The notes below the pieces were generated by a model. That model saw only the letters and a list, made by a program, of their open reading frames with translations, was not told the DNA's origin and did not search any database. DNA of 6,376 nt from Pseudomonadota bacterium. GTDB lineage: Bacteria; Pseudomonadota; Alphaproteobacteria; Rhizobiales; Hyphomicrobiaceae. Made by a program: the position numbers and the translations under genes. The stretch is from NCBI GenBank assembly GCA_023430845.1, contig JAEYYJ010000319.1:1-6376 (forward strand), read 5' to 3'. Each line of letters opens with the position of its first letter. The first letter of the stretch is position 1. Below, in pieces: positions 1 through 5,903 of this stretch.

Positions 1-322
1 AGCCTATGGCCGCCTTGAAGGGACTGATGAGGTCGCCGATTACGTACTCGGGTGCATCGTGCAGCAGCGCGGCGAGGCGCCATCGCTTTTCCCACTGCGG
101 ATTGAGCGTGCCGGCAATGTCCTCCACAAGCACCGAGTGCTCCGCAACGGAGAAGGCATGATCGCCGCGCGTCTGACCATTCCAGCGCGCCACGCGCGCG
201 ACGCCATGGGCGATGTCCTCTATCGCGATGTCGTCCGGCGACGGCGCGAGCAGGTCGAGGCGGCGGCCCGACAGCATCCGTTGCCAGGCGCGCGGCTTTC
301 CATCATGGGCCATACCGCTCAT
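1..322 (-). CDS. HD-domain phosphohydrolase (YfbR-like), partial, 3' end outside window
   Basis: This is the first 107 codons of a metal-dependent HD phosphohydrolase; the gene runs off the left edge. The translation starts MSGMAHDGKPRAWQRMLSGR and carries the HD signature in order: GDHAFSVAEHSV with His62, then ALLHDAPEYV with the His88-Asp89 doublet, then GDLISPFK with Asp97. The E. coli 5'-deoxynucleotidase YfbR has a comparable histidine, HD pair and following GDLPTPVK stretch, so a role in nucleotide monophosphate hydrolysis is plausible, but the substrate is inference. The last HD-family aspartate would lie outside the window. The ATG overlaps the tag stop codon as ATGA (322-319), and a weak AAGG lies 10 bases upstream inside tag, which argues for coupled translation. 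It is the last visible gene of the ygfZ-tag operon. The family call is firm and the exact activity is not. Confidence 0.88.
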   Translation of the reverse strand, partial: MSGMAHDGKPRAWQRMLSGRRLDLLAPSPDDIAIEDIAHGVARVARWNGQTRGDHAFSVAEHSVLVEDIAGTLNPQWEKRWRLAALLHDAPEYVIGDLISPFKAAIG

Positions 323-927
323 GCTTTGGGGGCCTTGAATTTGCGCTGGAGCGTCGCGCAAGGCGCGTGCCGATGGCAATCGACGAGGTGATCGTTGACG
401 AAGCCCGTGGACTGCATGAAGGCGTAGACCGTCGTCGGGCCGACGAAGCGGAAGCCTTCCTTCTTGAGGGCCTTCGAGATCGCCTTGGACTGCGGCGTTT
501 CAGGCGGTATGTCGCGCATGGTGCGCCGCTCGTGCACGACCGGCTTCCCGTCGAGAAAATCCCAGAGGAATTTGCCGAGGCTCGTGCGCTCCTTCAGGCG
601 CAGATAGGCTTGCGCGTTCTCGATCGTCGCCTCGATCTTCGCTTTGTTGCGGACGATGCCGGCATCGCTCATGAGCCGCTCGACATCGTGGGCGCTGTAG
701 CGCGCGACGCGCTCGGCATCGAAGCCGTGGAAGGCCTTGCGGAAGTTCTCGCGCTTCCTCAGGATCGTGATCCACGACAGGCCAGCTTGAAAGCCTTCGA
801 GAATGAGCTTCTCGAAGAGCGCCTTGTCGTCGGACCTGGGTATGCCCCACTCCTCGTCGTGATAGCGCGTGTACTCGGCATCGGAAATGCCGACCCAGCC
901 GCAACGGACGACCTCTGCTTTCGTCAT
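319..927 (-). CDS. tag: DNA-3-methyladenine glycosylase I
   Basis: This 202-residue cytoplasmic base-excision repair enzyme removes 3-methyladenine from alkylated DNA. It aligns by eye over its whole length with E. coli Tag (187 residues). The N-terminal VRCGWV and YTRYHDEEWG give the zinc ligands Cys9 and His23 plus the base-pocket aromatics Tyr19, Tyr22 and Trp27. LEGFQAGLSWITILRKREN gives Glu44 and Trp52, matching E. coli Glu38 and Trp46. The C-terminal GFVNDHLVDC gives the remaining zinc ligands His180 and Cys184. SKALKKEGFRFVGPTTVYAF is the conserved helix-hairpin region. All key residues are present, so the gene looks intact. The start is supported by AAGGG (942-938) ten bases upstream and by an ATGA overlap with the end of ygfZ (927-924). 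It ends in a second ATGA overlap with the HD gene. No regulatory site of its own is visible, so it is probably transcribed from the promoter before ygfZ. Confidence 0.97.
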   Translation of the reverse strand: MTKAEVVRCGWVGISDAEYTRYHDEEWGIPRSDDKALFEKLILEGFQAGLSWITILRKRENFRKAFHGFDAERVARYSAHDVERLMSDAGIVRNKAKIEATIENAQAYLRLKERTSLGKFLWDFLDGKPVVHERRTMRDIPPETPQSKAISKALKKEGFRFVGPTTVYAFMQSTGFVNDHLVDCHRHAPCATLQRKFKAPKA

Positions 928-1802
928 GGTGCGGATGCCCTTGCTGCGACGCTGGCCCGATAGCGATCGAGCGCGGTCGTATCGGCAATGATCGTGCTGC
1001 CGCCGGCGACCAGCGGCTCGCCCTTATCGGCGGCTTCGACGGCCCGATCGAGCCGAAGCAAGGCGAGGCCATGCGGGCCCGCGACCGTACCGAGCATGCC
1101 GATGACGGCGGCGCCGATCCGTATTTCGGCGCCTGTCTGGAGCGGCTCCGTGCCCGTGACCAGTGTCACGCGCTTGCGGACAACCGACTTGTTCTGCATG
1201 CGCGCGACAACTTCCTGGCCGACGAAGCAGCCCTTGGTGAAGGACACGCCGTGCTGCCGGTCGTAGTTGGCTTCATGCGGGAAGGTATCGCCGAGTACGT
1301 AGTCATGTCCGCCCTCGGCAATGCCGAGTTCGATACGGCGCTCGTGATAGCGTTCCTCGGGGACGGCTTCGCCGGGAAGTCGCGCGAGGCCGTCACGGGG
1401 CGCGAGGATGCGCCATCCGAGGTCGCCGTGACGCGGATCAGCGTACAACGATCCGCCATCGATCGCGGGTTGCAGCGGCCCCCAGGCAACGGCGACGCCG
1501 AAATCGGCGGAAACATCCGCGATCGTTACCTTCGCACGCAGCTTGTACAGGGTGAGGCGTTTGATGAGATCGCCCACACGATCGGCGCGCGTCTCGAGCA
1601 GCCAGCCATCCTCGGTCCGCAGCGCGAAGAATTCAAAGAGTATCTTGCCTTGCGGGGTCAGGAGGCCGGCAAAGCGCGCTTCGCCGGTCGGCACGTTCGA
1701 CAGGTCGTTCGTGGCAATATTATCGAGGAAGTCGACGACGTCGCCCCCCGAGAGCGACACGACGCCGCGATCGGCAAGCAGCGCGACAACAGAGGTGCTC
1801 AT
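924..1802 (-). CDS. ygfZ: Folate-binding protein YgfZ (CAF17/IBA57-like), Fe-S cluster maintenance
   Basis: This 292-residue protein belongs to the family related to the aminomethyltransferase GcvT. Members use tetrahydrofolate in making or repairing certain iron-sulfur enzymes. The family signature K-G-C-F-V-G-Q-E is at residues 190-197, with the key cysteine at 192, preceded by DTFPHEANYDRQHGVSFT. The N-terminal GGDVVDFLDNIATND and the LLTPQGKILFEFFAL segment match the folate-binding fold, and GMLGTVAGPHGLALLRLDRA is the usual C-terminal barrel region. The ATG at 1802 is preferred over one at 1916. Family similarity begins at MSTSVVALLADRGVVSLSG, AGGAG lies at 1817-1813 ten bases upstream, and the 38 extra residues of the longer form are basic and unlike the family. 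It is the first gene of the three-gene operon and is divergent from pyrC. The direct role in this organism is inferred from the family. Confidence 0.95.
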   Translation of the reverse strand: MSTSVVALLADRGVVSLSGGDVVDFLDNIATNDLSNVPTGEARFAGLLTPQGKILFEFFALRTEDGWLLETRADRVGDLIKRLTLYKLRAKVTIADVSADFGVAVAWGPLQPAIDGGSLYADPRHGDLGWRILAPRDGLARLPGEAVPEERYHERRIELGIAEGGHDYVLGDTFPHEANYDRQHGVSFTKGCFVGQEVVARMQNKSVVRKRVTLVTGTEPLQTGAEIRIGAAVIGMLGTVAGPHGLALLRLDRAVEAADKGEPLVAGGSTIIADTTALDRYRASVAARASAP

Positions 1803-1812
1803 TTCGTCCGTA

Positions 1813-1817
1813 CTCCT
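1813..1817 (-). promoter_or_regulatory. Ribosome binding site deciding the ygfZ start
   Basis: AGGAG on the minus strand, ten bases before the ATG at 1802. It supports the shorter ygfZ reading over the in-frame ATG at 1916. Confidence 0.6.
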
Positions 1818-1915
1818 GCGCGTCACGGCCCAGCATGACGTATCGGGCGTCTGGCGCGCTTCTCTCATCTGGGGTATTTCGCGCCGAGGGGCAAGCCGCG
1901 TGCGGCGGCGCTGCA

Positions 1916-1931
1916 AGCGTTCCTGAACGCT
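1916..1931 (+). repeat. Small inverted repeat in the pyrC leader
   Basis: AGCGTT, a CCTG loop and AACGCT form a perfect 6-base-pair hairpin. It ends three bases before the GGGAGG ribosome binding site at 1935-1940. In RNA it could affect access to the start, but a stem this short may be chance. Confidence 0.35.
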
Positions 1932-1934
1932 CTT

Positions 1935-1940
1935 GGGAGG
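1935..1940 (+). promoter_or_regulatory. Ribosome binding site deciding the pyrC start
   Basis: GGGAGG five bases before the ATG at 1946. The in-frame upstream ATG at 1835 has no comparable site, so this fixes the start. Confidence 0.8.
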
Positions 1941-1945
1941 CCAGT

Positions 1946-3274
1946 ATGGCAGATCACTTCGACCTTATCCTCAAGGGGGGAACGGTCGTCAATCACGACG
2001 GCGAGGGCGTCCGAGATATCGGCATCGTCGGCGGGCGGATCGCGGGCATCGGCGATCTATCCGGGGCGCGGGCAGCGGAGGTTATCGACGCCAAGGATCT
2101 GCACATTCTCCCCGGCGTGATCGACACGCAGGTCCATTTCCGCGAGCCGGGGCTGGAGCACAAGGAGGATCTGGCATCAGGCAGCCTTGCAGCCGTGGCC
2201 GGCGGCATCACCGCCGTGTTCGAGATGCCCAACACGAACCCGCTGACGACGACCGAGGAGGCGCTTGCCGACAAAGTCTCGCGGGCACGCGGGCGTATGC
2301 ATTGCGATTTCGCGTTCTACGTGGGCGGGACGCGCGAGAATATCGGCGAGATACCCCACCTGGAGCGGCTCGAGGCTTCGGCCGGCATCAAGGTGTTCAT
2401 CGGCTCGTCCACCGGCAATCTGCTGATCGAAGATGAGCCGTCGCTCGAGCGCGTGATCGCCGCGATTTCGCGACGGGCCGCCTTCCATGCCGAGGACGAG
2501 GCGCGGCTGAAGGAGCGCATGGGGCTGCGTCGACTGAACGATCCATCATCGCATCCCGTGTGGCGCGACGAAATGGCGGCAATGATCGCGACGGACCGTC
2601 TGGTCCGCCTCGCCGAGCGCTACCGCAAGCGCGTCCATGTGCTGCACGTCTCGACGGCGGAAGAGATGGCCTACCTCGGCGAGCACAAGGCCTGGGCCAG
2701 TGTCGAGGTCACGCCTCATCACCTGACCCTCATGGCGCCGGACTGCTATGAACGGCTCGGCACGCTCGCCCAGATGAACCCGCCGGTGCGCGACGGGCGC
2801 CACCTCCAGGCGCTCTGGGCCGGCATCGCCGACGGCACGGTCGACGTTCTCGGCTCGGACCACGCGCCGCATACACGGGAGGAGAAGGACCATCCCTATC
2901 CCGAAAGCCACTCGGGCATGACGGGGGTGCAGACGCTGGTACCGGTCATGCTGGACCACGTGAATGCCGGCCGCTTGACGCTGCAGCGCTTCGTCGATCT
3001 GACAAGCCATGGGCCTGCACGGCTCTTCGGGATCGCGGGCAAGGGCCGCATCGCGGTCGGTTTCGACGCCGACCTGACGGTCGTGGATCTGAAGCGCACC
3101 ATGACCATCACCAACGACTGGATAAAGTCGCGCGCCGGCTGGACGCCCTACGATGGCGGCAGCGTGCGCGGGTGGCCCGTTGGCACGTTCGTGAGGGGTA
3201 ACCCGGTCATGTGGGACGGGGAGATCCTGACCCCCGCCATAGGGGAGCCGATACGCTTCCACGAGGGTAATTAG
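1946..3274 (+). CDS. pyrC: Dihydroorotase-family cyclic amidohydrolase (Gln variant of the HxH motif)
   Basis: This 442-residue cytoplasmic enzyme is of the type that interconverts N-carbamoyl-aspartate and dihydroorotate in pyrimidine synthesis. The amidohydrolase metal-site elements appear in order: DTQVHFREPG (60-69), FEMPNTNP (92-99), GIKVFIGSS with Lys149, probably the carboxylated bridging lysine, AFHAED with His181, VLHVST with His234, VTPHHL (256-260), MNPPVR (277-282) and SDHAPHT with Asp305. The C-terminal GRIAVGFDADLTVVDL is the usual composite barrel. The first histidine of the normal HxH pair is Gln62 (CAG at 2129-2131), while His64 is kept. I recall the same Q-V-H in other dihydroorotases from alphaproteobacteria and Bacteroidetes, so it is probably a subgroup trait and not decay. 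The length is near that of class I enzymes. A hydantoinase or allantoinase relative is possible, but FREPG and MNPPVR favour dihydroorotase. I see no pyrB next to it, so a second pyrC may exist elsewhere. Confidence 0.87.
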   Translation: MADHFDLILKGGTVVNHDGEGVRDIGIVGGRIAGIGDLSGARAAEVIDAKDLHILPGVIDTQVHFREPGLEHKEDLASGSLAAVAGGITAVFEMPNTNPLTTTEEALADKVSRARGRMHCDFAFYVGGTRENIGEIPHLERLEASAGIKVFIGSSTGNLLIEDEPSLERVIAAISRRAAFHAEDEARLKERMGLRRLNDPSSHPVWRDEMAAMIATDRLVRLAERYRKRVHVLHVSTAEEMAYLGEHKAWASVEVTPHHLTLMAPDCYERLGTLAQMNPPVRDGRHLQALWAGIADGTVDVLGSDHAPHTREEKDHPYPESHSGMTGVQTLVPVMLDHVNAGRLTLQRFVDLTSHGPARLFGIAGKGRIAVGFDADLTVVDLKRTMTITNDWIKSRAGWTPYDGGSVRGWPVGTFVRGNPVMWDGEILTPAIGEPIRFHEGN

Positions 3275-3297
3275 TCTCGATACGGTACTATCCCCGG

Positions 3298-3305
3298 TTA
3301 ACCAT
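3298..3305 (+). promoter_or_regulatory. CtrA-like half-site TTAACCAT
   Basis: An exact match to the 8-base TTAACCAT half-motif known for the alphaproteobacterial cell-cycle regulator CtrA. It lies in the A/T-rich part of the spacer, 125 bases before the peptidase ATG. The full TTAA-N7-TTAA form is not present. The next TTAA is at 3322-3325. Binding is inference. Confidence 0.3.
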
Positions 3306-3380
3306 CAACCTAAACAATAGCTTAACAGGCTCGGCAATTGCACCTACCCCTGATGCAGTCGGCGGGGGCTGCACACACTC

Positions 3381-3406
3381 GGACACGGCCGCTCGGGCCG
3401 TGCTCC
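3381..3406 (+). repeat. GC hairpin in the leader of the M15 peptidase gene
   Basis: CACGGCC (3384-3390), a GCTCG loop and GGCCGTG (3396-3402) pair perfectly. GGA and TCC outside extend the stem by three pairs past one bulged C. No T-run follows on either side, so it does not look like a terminator. It sits just before the ribosome binding site at 3413-3419. Confidence 0.5.
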
Positions 3407-3429
3407 GTCTACAGGGGAGTACGCAGTAC

Positions 3430-4092
3430 ATGCGTTCGTTCATCAAGTGCTGCTGCCGGACAGCGGCAGTTACAGGTACGATTGTGCTCGGTGCCGCCGC
3501 GGCGGTGCTGACAACGGGTAGCGCACAGGCGCAAAATGTCGGCGAATGGCTGTCCACGTCGTTTCCTTCGGAGCAAGCCCGCAAACCGGCACGGCGCATG
3601 GGCCTTGGTGCCAGCCGAACGGAACGTTCGCGCGAGAGTCTGACGGGCGGTAGCCGCCGTATTACCAGCAGCAGGAAGAAGACGAGGAGGACGGCGGCCG
3701 CCAAGCGGAAGCGCGGTGTCCAGGTTGCGAGCCTCGGCGGAAGCTACGCGCCGAAACCAGAAGTTGGCACAAGTCTCGCGGGTCGTGGCGTGAAGTGGGT
3801 CGCAAGCTCGGGCTGCTTGAATGCGCGGCTTCGTGCTGTCGTCTATGAGGTCGCGAGCCGGTTTGGACCAGTCACGGTGAACTCGACGTGCCGCGGTCGT
3901 CGTCACAATGCGCGGGTCGGTGGCGCACGTCATTCCCATCACCTCTCGGGCAATGCCGTCGATTTCCGGGTCCACGGTCGTGGTGCTCGTGGCGTGTACG
4001 CGTTCCTGCGCAATCACGCGTCGGTGGGTGGGCTGAAGTTCTACCGGCGCGGCTTCTTCCACATCGATGTCGGTTCGCGCCGCACCTGGTAG
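3430..4092 (+). CDS. Exported M15-type (LAS fold) peptidase, D-Ala-D-Ala carboxypeptidase/YcbK-like
   Basis: This 220-residue protein is probably a zinc peptidase acting on peptidoglycan cross-links in the periplasm. Residues 1-34 form a signal peptide: a basic start, a hydrophobic core around TGTIVLGAAAAVLTTG, and an SAQA cleavage site before QNVGEW. Residues 51-96 are a low-complexity linker rich in Arg, Lys and Ser. The catalytic domain covers about 118-220. It has HLSGNAVDF, giving zinc ligands His171 and Asp178 in the H-x6-D spacing of M15 enzymes, and FFHIDVG with His211 and Asp213. Cys129 and Cys154 could form a disulfide. The ATG at 3430 is chosen because AGGGGAG (3413-3419) lies ten bases upstream and the signal peptide begins there. 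An in-frame ATG at 3400 would add ten unneeded residues and lies inside a hairpin arm. The family is clear, but the actual bond cleaved is inferred. Confidence 0.88.
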   Translation: MRSFIKCCCRTAAVTGTIVLGAAAAVLTTGSAQAQNVGEWLSTSFPSEQARKPARRMGLGASRTERSRESLTGGSRRITSSRKKTRRTAAAKRKRGVQVASLGGSYAPKPEVGTSLAGRGVKWVASSGCLNARLRAVVYEVASRFGPVTVNSTCRGRRHNARVGGARHSHHLSGNAVDFRVHGRGARGVYAFLRNHASVGGLKFYRRGFFHIDVGSRRTW

Positions 4093-4120
4093 GACTGGGG
4101 CGCTGCGGCCCCCGATCTGC

Positions 4121-4149
4121 TTGGCAGGTGCTCATCTTGTGTTACGGTA
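4121..4149 (+). promoter_or_regulatory. Weak promoter candidate for the importer operon
   Basis: TTGGCA at 4121-4126 matches five of six bases of the -35 consensus. Seventeen bases later is ACGGTA (4144-4149), a poor -10 match. If it is used, the transcript would begin just before the hairpin at 4157-4184. This is a guess from spacing and position. Confidence 0.2.
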
Positions 4150-4156
4150 CACCATG

Positions 4157-4184
4157 ACCGGGCGGGCCGGCTGGCTCGCCCGGT
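4157..4184 (+). repeat. Strong hairpin upstream of the binding-protein gene
   Basis: ACCGGGCGGGC (4157-4167) pairs with GCTCGCCCGGT (4174-4184), giving eleven pairs with one G-U. The six-base loop could close by one more C-G pair. The bases after it, ATTGCTGT, are not a T-run. It may be a leader structure of the importer mRNA or a poor terminator of the peptidase transcript. Confidence 0.6.
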
Positions 4185-4235
4185 ATTGCTGTATGCGCGC
4201 GCACAGAAGGGGACCGCTGAGTGTTCCCTGATAAC

Positions 4236-4240
4236 GGAGG
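4236..4240 (+). promoter_or_regulatory. Strong ribosome binding site of the binding-protein gene
   Basis: GGAGG nine bases before the ATG at 4250. It is the best match to the consensus in the importer region, in line with the high expression usual for periplasmic binding proteins. Confidence 0.75.
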
Positions 4241-4249
4241 AATTCTCGA

Positions 4250-5836
4250 ATGACGCTTTCCAAGTCGGTTCTCGCTGCGATTGCTGCAGCGGGTCTGGCC
4301 CTGACTGTAGCGCCCTCGGCAATTGCCAAGGATCTGAGGATGGCGCTATCCGCCGAGCCGTCGGCGATGGACCCGCATTTCCACAACCTCACGCCGAACA
4401 ACGCACTGACGTCGCACGTCTTCGACCGGCTGGTGCACTTCGACGAGAAGCAGACGCCGGTCCCGGGGCTCGCGACGAGCTGGAAGACGATCGACGACAA
4501 TACCTGGGAATTCAAACTGCGCACGGGCGTGAAGTTCCATGACGGCTCGCCGTTCACGGCCGATGACGTCATCTTCACGATGGAGCGGGCGCCGAATGTC
4601 GAGAACAGCCCGGGTAGCTTTGCGCTCTATGTCCGCGGCAAGACCTTCAGCAAAGTCGACGATCACACGATCCGCGTGACGACGAAGGCGCCCTATCCGC
4701 TCATGCCGAACGACATGGCGACCATCGCCATCATTTCGAAGAAGGCTGCGACCGGCGCCAAGACTGATGACTTCAACTCCGGCAAGGCCGCGATCGGCAC
4801 GGGGCCGTTCAAGTACTCGGAGTTCGTGAAGGGCGACCGTTACGTCGTCGTGCGCAATGACGACTACTGGGGTGAGAAGCCTAATTGGGCCAAGGTGACC
4901 ATCCGGCCCATCAAGACCGGCCCGGCGCGCGTTGCGGCGCTGCTGGCGGGCGACGTCGACGTGATCGAGGAGGTCCCGACCACGGATATCGCGCGTCTTC
5001 AGGGCGATGCGAAGGTCTCGCTCGGTCAGGGCCTGTCGAACCGCGTCATCTTCTTCCACATGGACCAGTGGCGCGACGAGTCGCCGTTCATCACGGCGAA
5101 CGATGGCTCGAAGATCAAGAATCCGCTCAAGGATGTGCGCGTCCGCAAGGCGCTCTCCAAGGCGATCAACCGTCCGGCGATCGTCGATCGCCTGATGGAG
5201 AAGGCGGCCGTCCCGGCGTCGCAGTTCCTGGCTGACGGGTTCTTCGGCGTCTCCAAGAAGCTGAAGCCCGAGGCCTTCGATCCGGATGGCGCCAAGAAGC
5301 TGCTTGCGGAAGCCGGCTTCCCGAACGGCTTCAAGATGACTCTGCACAGCCCGAACGGCCGCTACATCAACGACGCGCGCATGGCCGAGGCCGTTGCGCA
5401 GATGTTCACGCGCATCGGCGTCGAGACCAAGGTCGAGACCATGCCGCCGGCGGTGTTCTTCAATCGCGCGTCGGCGGGCGCTGGCGGCAATCCCGAATTC
5501 AGCTTCATCCTCGTTGGATGGGGTGCGGGTACGGGTGAGGTGTCGTCGCCCTTGAAGTCGCTGGTTGCCACGTTCGACAAGACCAAGGGTATGGGCACGG
5601 CCAACCGCGGCCGCTACTCGAACCCTGTCCTCGACAAGGCTATTGATGAAGCGCTCGCGACGGTCGACGACGCGAAGCGTGGCGAGTTGCTTGCCAAGGC
5701 AAGCGAGATCGCCATCGAGGACGTTGGCGTCATCGTCAGCCACTATCAGCTCAATACCTGGGCAACGCGCAAAGGCCTCAAGTATACGCCGCGCACTGAC
5801 GAGAACACGGTCGCGTCGAGTGTGAGCGAGCAGTAA
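4250..5836 (+). CDS. ABC transporter substrate-binding protein, family 5 (peptide/nickel type)
   Basis: This 528-residue periplasmic solute receptor of the DppA/OppA family delivers substrate to the inner-membrane permease encoded next door. Residues 1-26 are a signal peptide (MTLSKSVLAAIAAAGLALTV, then APSAIA before KDLRMALSAEP). There is no lipobox cysteine, so the protein should be soluble. Family 5 landmarks are DPHFHNLTPNNALTSHVFDR (41-60), LRTGVKFHDGSPFTADDV (90-107), GTGPFKY (183-189), DDYWG (204-208) and DVRVRKALSKAINRPAIVD (295-313). The length is typical. The start is fixed by GGAGG nine bases upstream and by the signal peptide. Strong hairpins flank the gene on both sides. Family 5 members bind di- and oligopeptides, nickel, glutathione, opines or sugars. 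The sequence does not show me which, so the substrate is left open. Confidence 0.95.
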   Translation: MTLSKSVLAAIAAAGLALTVAPSAIAKDLRMALSAEPSAMDPHFHNLTPNNALTSHVFDRLVHFDEKQTPVPGLATSWKTIDDNTWEFKLRTGVKFHDGSPFTADDVIFTMERAPNVENSPGSFALYVRGKTFSKVDDHTIRVTTKAPYPLMPNDMATIAIISKKAATGAKTDDFNSGKAAIGTGPFKYSEFVKGDRYVVVRNDDYWGEKPNWAKVTIRPIKTGPARVAALLAGDVDVIEEVPTTDIARLQGDAKVSLGQGLSNRVIFFHMDQWRDESPFITANDGSKIKNPLKDVRVRKALSKAINRPAIVDRLMEKAAVPASQFLADGFFGVSKKLKPEAFDPDGAKKLLAEAGFPNGFKMTLHSPNGRYINDARMAEAVAQMFTRIGVETKVETMPPAVFFNRASAGAGGNPEFSFILVGWGAGTGEVSSPLKSLVATFDKTKGMGTANRGRYSNPVLDKAIDEALATVDDAKRGELLAKASEIAIEDVGVIVSHYQLNTWATRKGLKYTPRTDENTVASSVSEQ

Positions 5837-5851
5837 GCGCCTTACTTCACG

Positions 5852-5881
5852 TGCCGCCCTCGCATATTTGCGGGGGCGGTA
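5852..5881 (+). repeat. Hairpin between the binding-protein and permease genes
   Basis: CCGCCCTCGCA (5854-5864) pairs with TGCGGGGGCGG (5869-5879) around a TATT loop, with one G-U. A further G-U and a T-A pair extend the stem to thirteen. No T-run follows and the permease ribosome binding site is 13 bases on. It fits the intercistronic hairpins that protect binding-protein mRNA and lower expression of downstream membrane genes. That role is inferred by analogy with other ABC import operons. Confidence 0.65.
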
Positions 5882-5903
5882 GCGATTCCATCCGGAGCTG
5901 TGC

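Larger units (their letters stand above)
1803..1945. promoter_or_regulatory. Divergent intergenic region between ygfZ and the pyrC-like gene
   Basis: These 143 bases must contain the start signals for both the leftward ygfZ-tag-HD operon and the rightward dihydroorotase gene. I could not pick out convincing -35/-10 pairs on either strand. What can be seen are the two ribosome binding sites at its ends and a small inverted repeat (AGCGTT/AACGCT, 1916-1931) just before the rightward ribosome binding site. Open reading frames from both neighbours extend into the region, but those extensions do not resemble the families. Confidence 0.6.
3275..3429. other. Intergenic spacer before the M15 peptidase gene
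   Basis: These 155 bases begin with a relatively A/T-rich stretch (about 3285-3340) unlike the surrounding coding DNA. It holds a TTAACCAT word and a second CTTAAC. A GC hairpin (3381-3406) and the peptidase ribosome binding site follow. I see no rho-independent terminator with a T-run after pyrC and no coding frame that resembles a protein. The A/T-rich part is the likeliest place for the peptidase promoter. Confidence 0.55.
4093..4249. other. Intergenic region before the ABC importer operon
   Basis: These 157 bases contain a short GC hairpin right after the peptidase stop (GGGGC 4097-4101 / GCCCC 4108-4112, no T-run), a weak promoter candidate, and a strong hairpin at 4157-4184. The ribosome binding site of the binding-protein gene follows. 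No protein-like reading frame is visible. The importer operon is likely transcribed from a promoter here. Confidence 0.55.

Noticed and set aside
367..963. A 198-codon plus-strand frame opposite tag
   Set aside because: Tag on the minus strand has all its zinc ligands and catalytic residues. The opposite frame has no recognisable motif.
1071..1838. A 255-codon plus-strand frame opposite ygfZ
   Set aside because: The minus strand encodes a clear YgfZ over the same bases. The plus-strand translation looks like a shadow.
1803..1916. A 38-codon N-terminal extension of ygfZ
   Set aside because: It is an Arg-rich stretch not seen in the family, and AGGAG supports the ATG at 1802. A targeting role is unlikely in a bacterium.
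1835..1945. A 37-codon upstream extension of the pyrC reading frame
   Set aside because: The extra residues are unlike the family, there is no good ribosome binding site before 1835, and GGGAGG sits just before the ATG at 1946.
2546..3262. A 238-codon minus-strand frame inside the pyrC-like gene
   Set aside because: It is antisense to a well-conserved enzyme, has no family resemblance and no ribosome binding site of note.
4097..4112. Possible terminator after the peptidase gene
   Set aside because: The stem has only five pairs and no T-run follows, so I do not call it a terminator.
4346..5743. A 465-codon open frame on the minus strand inside the binding-protein gene
   Set aside because: It lies fully antisense to an intact family 5 binding protein. 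Its translation is an Arg/Asp/His-rich string with no recognisable fold, as expected from GC-rich codon shadowing.
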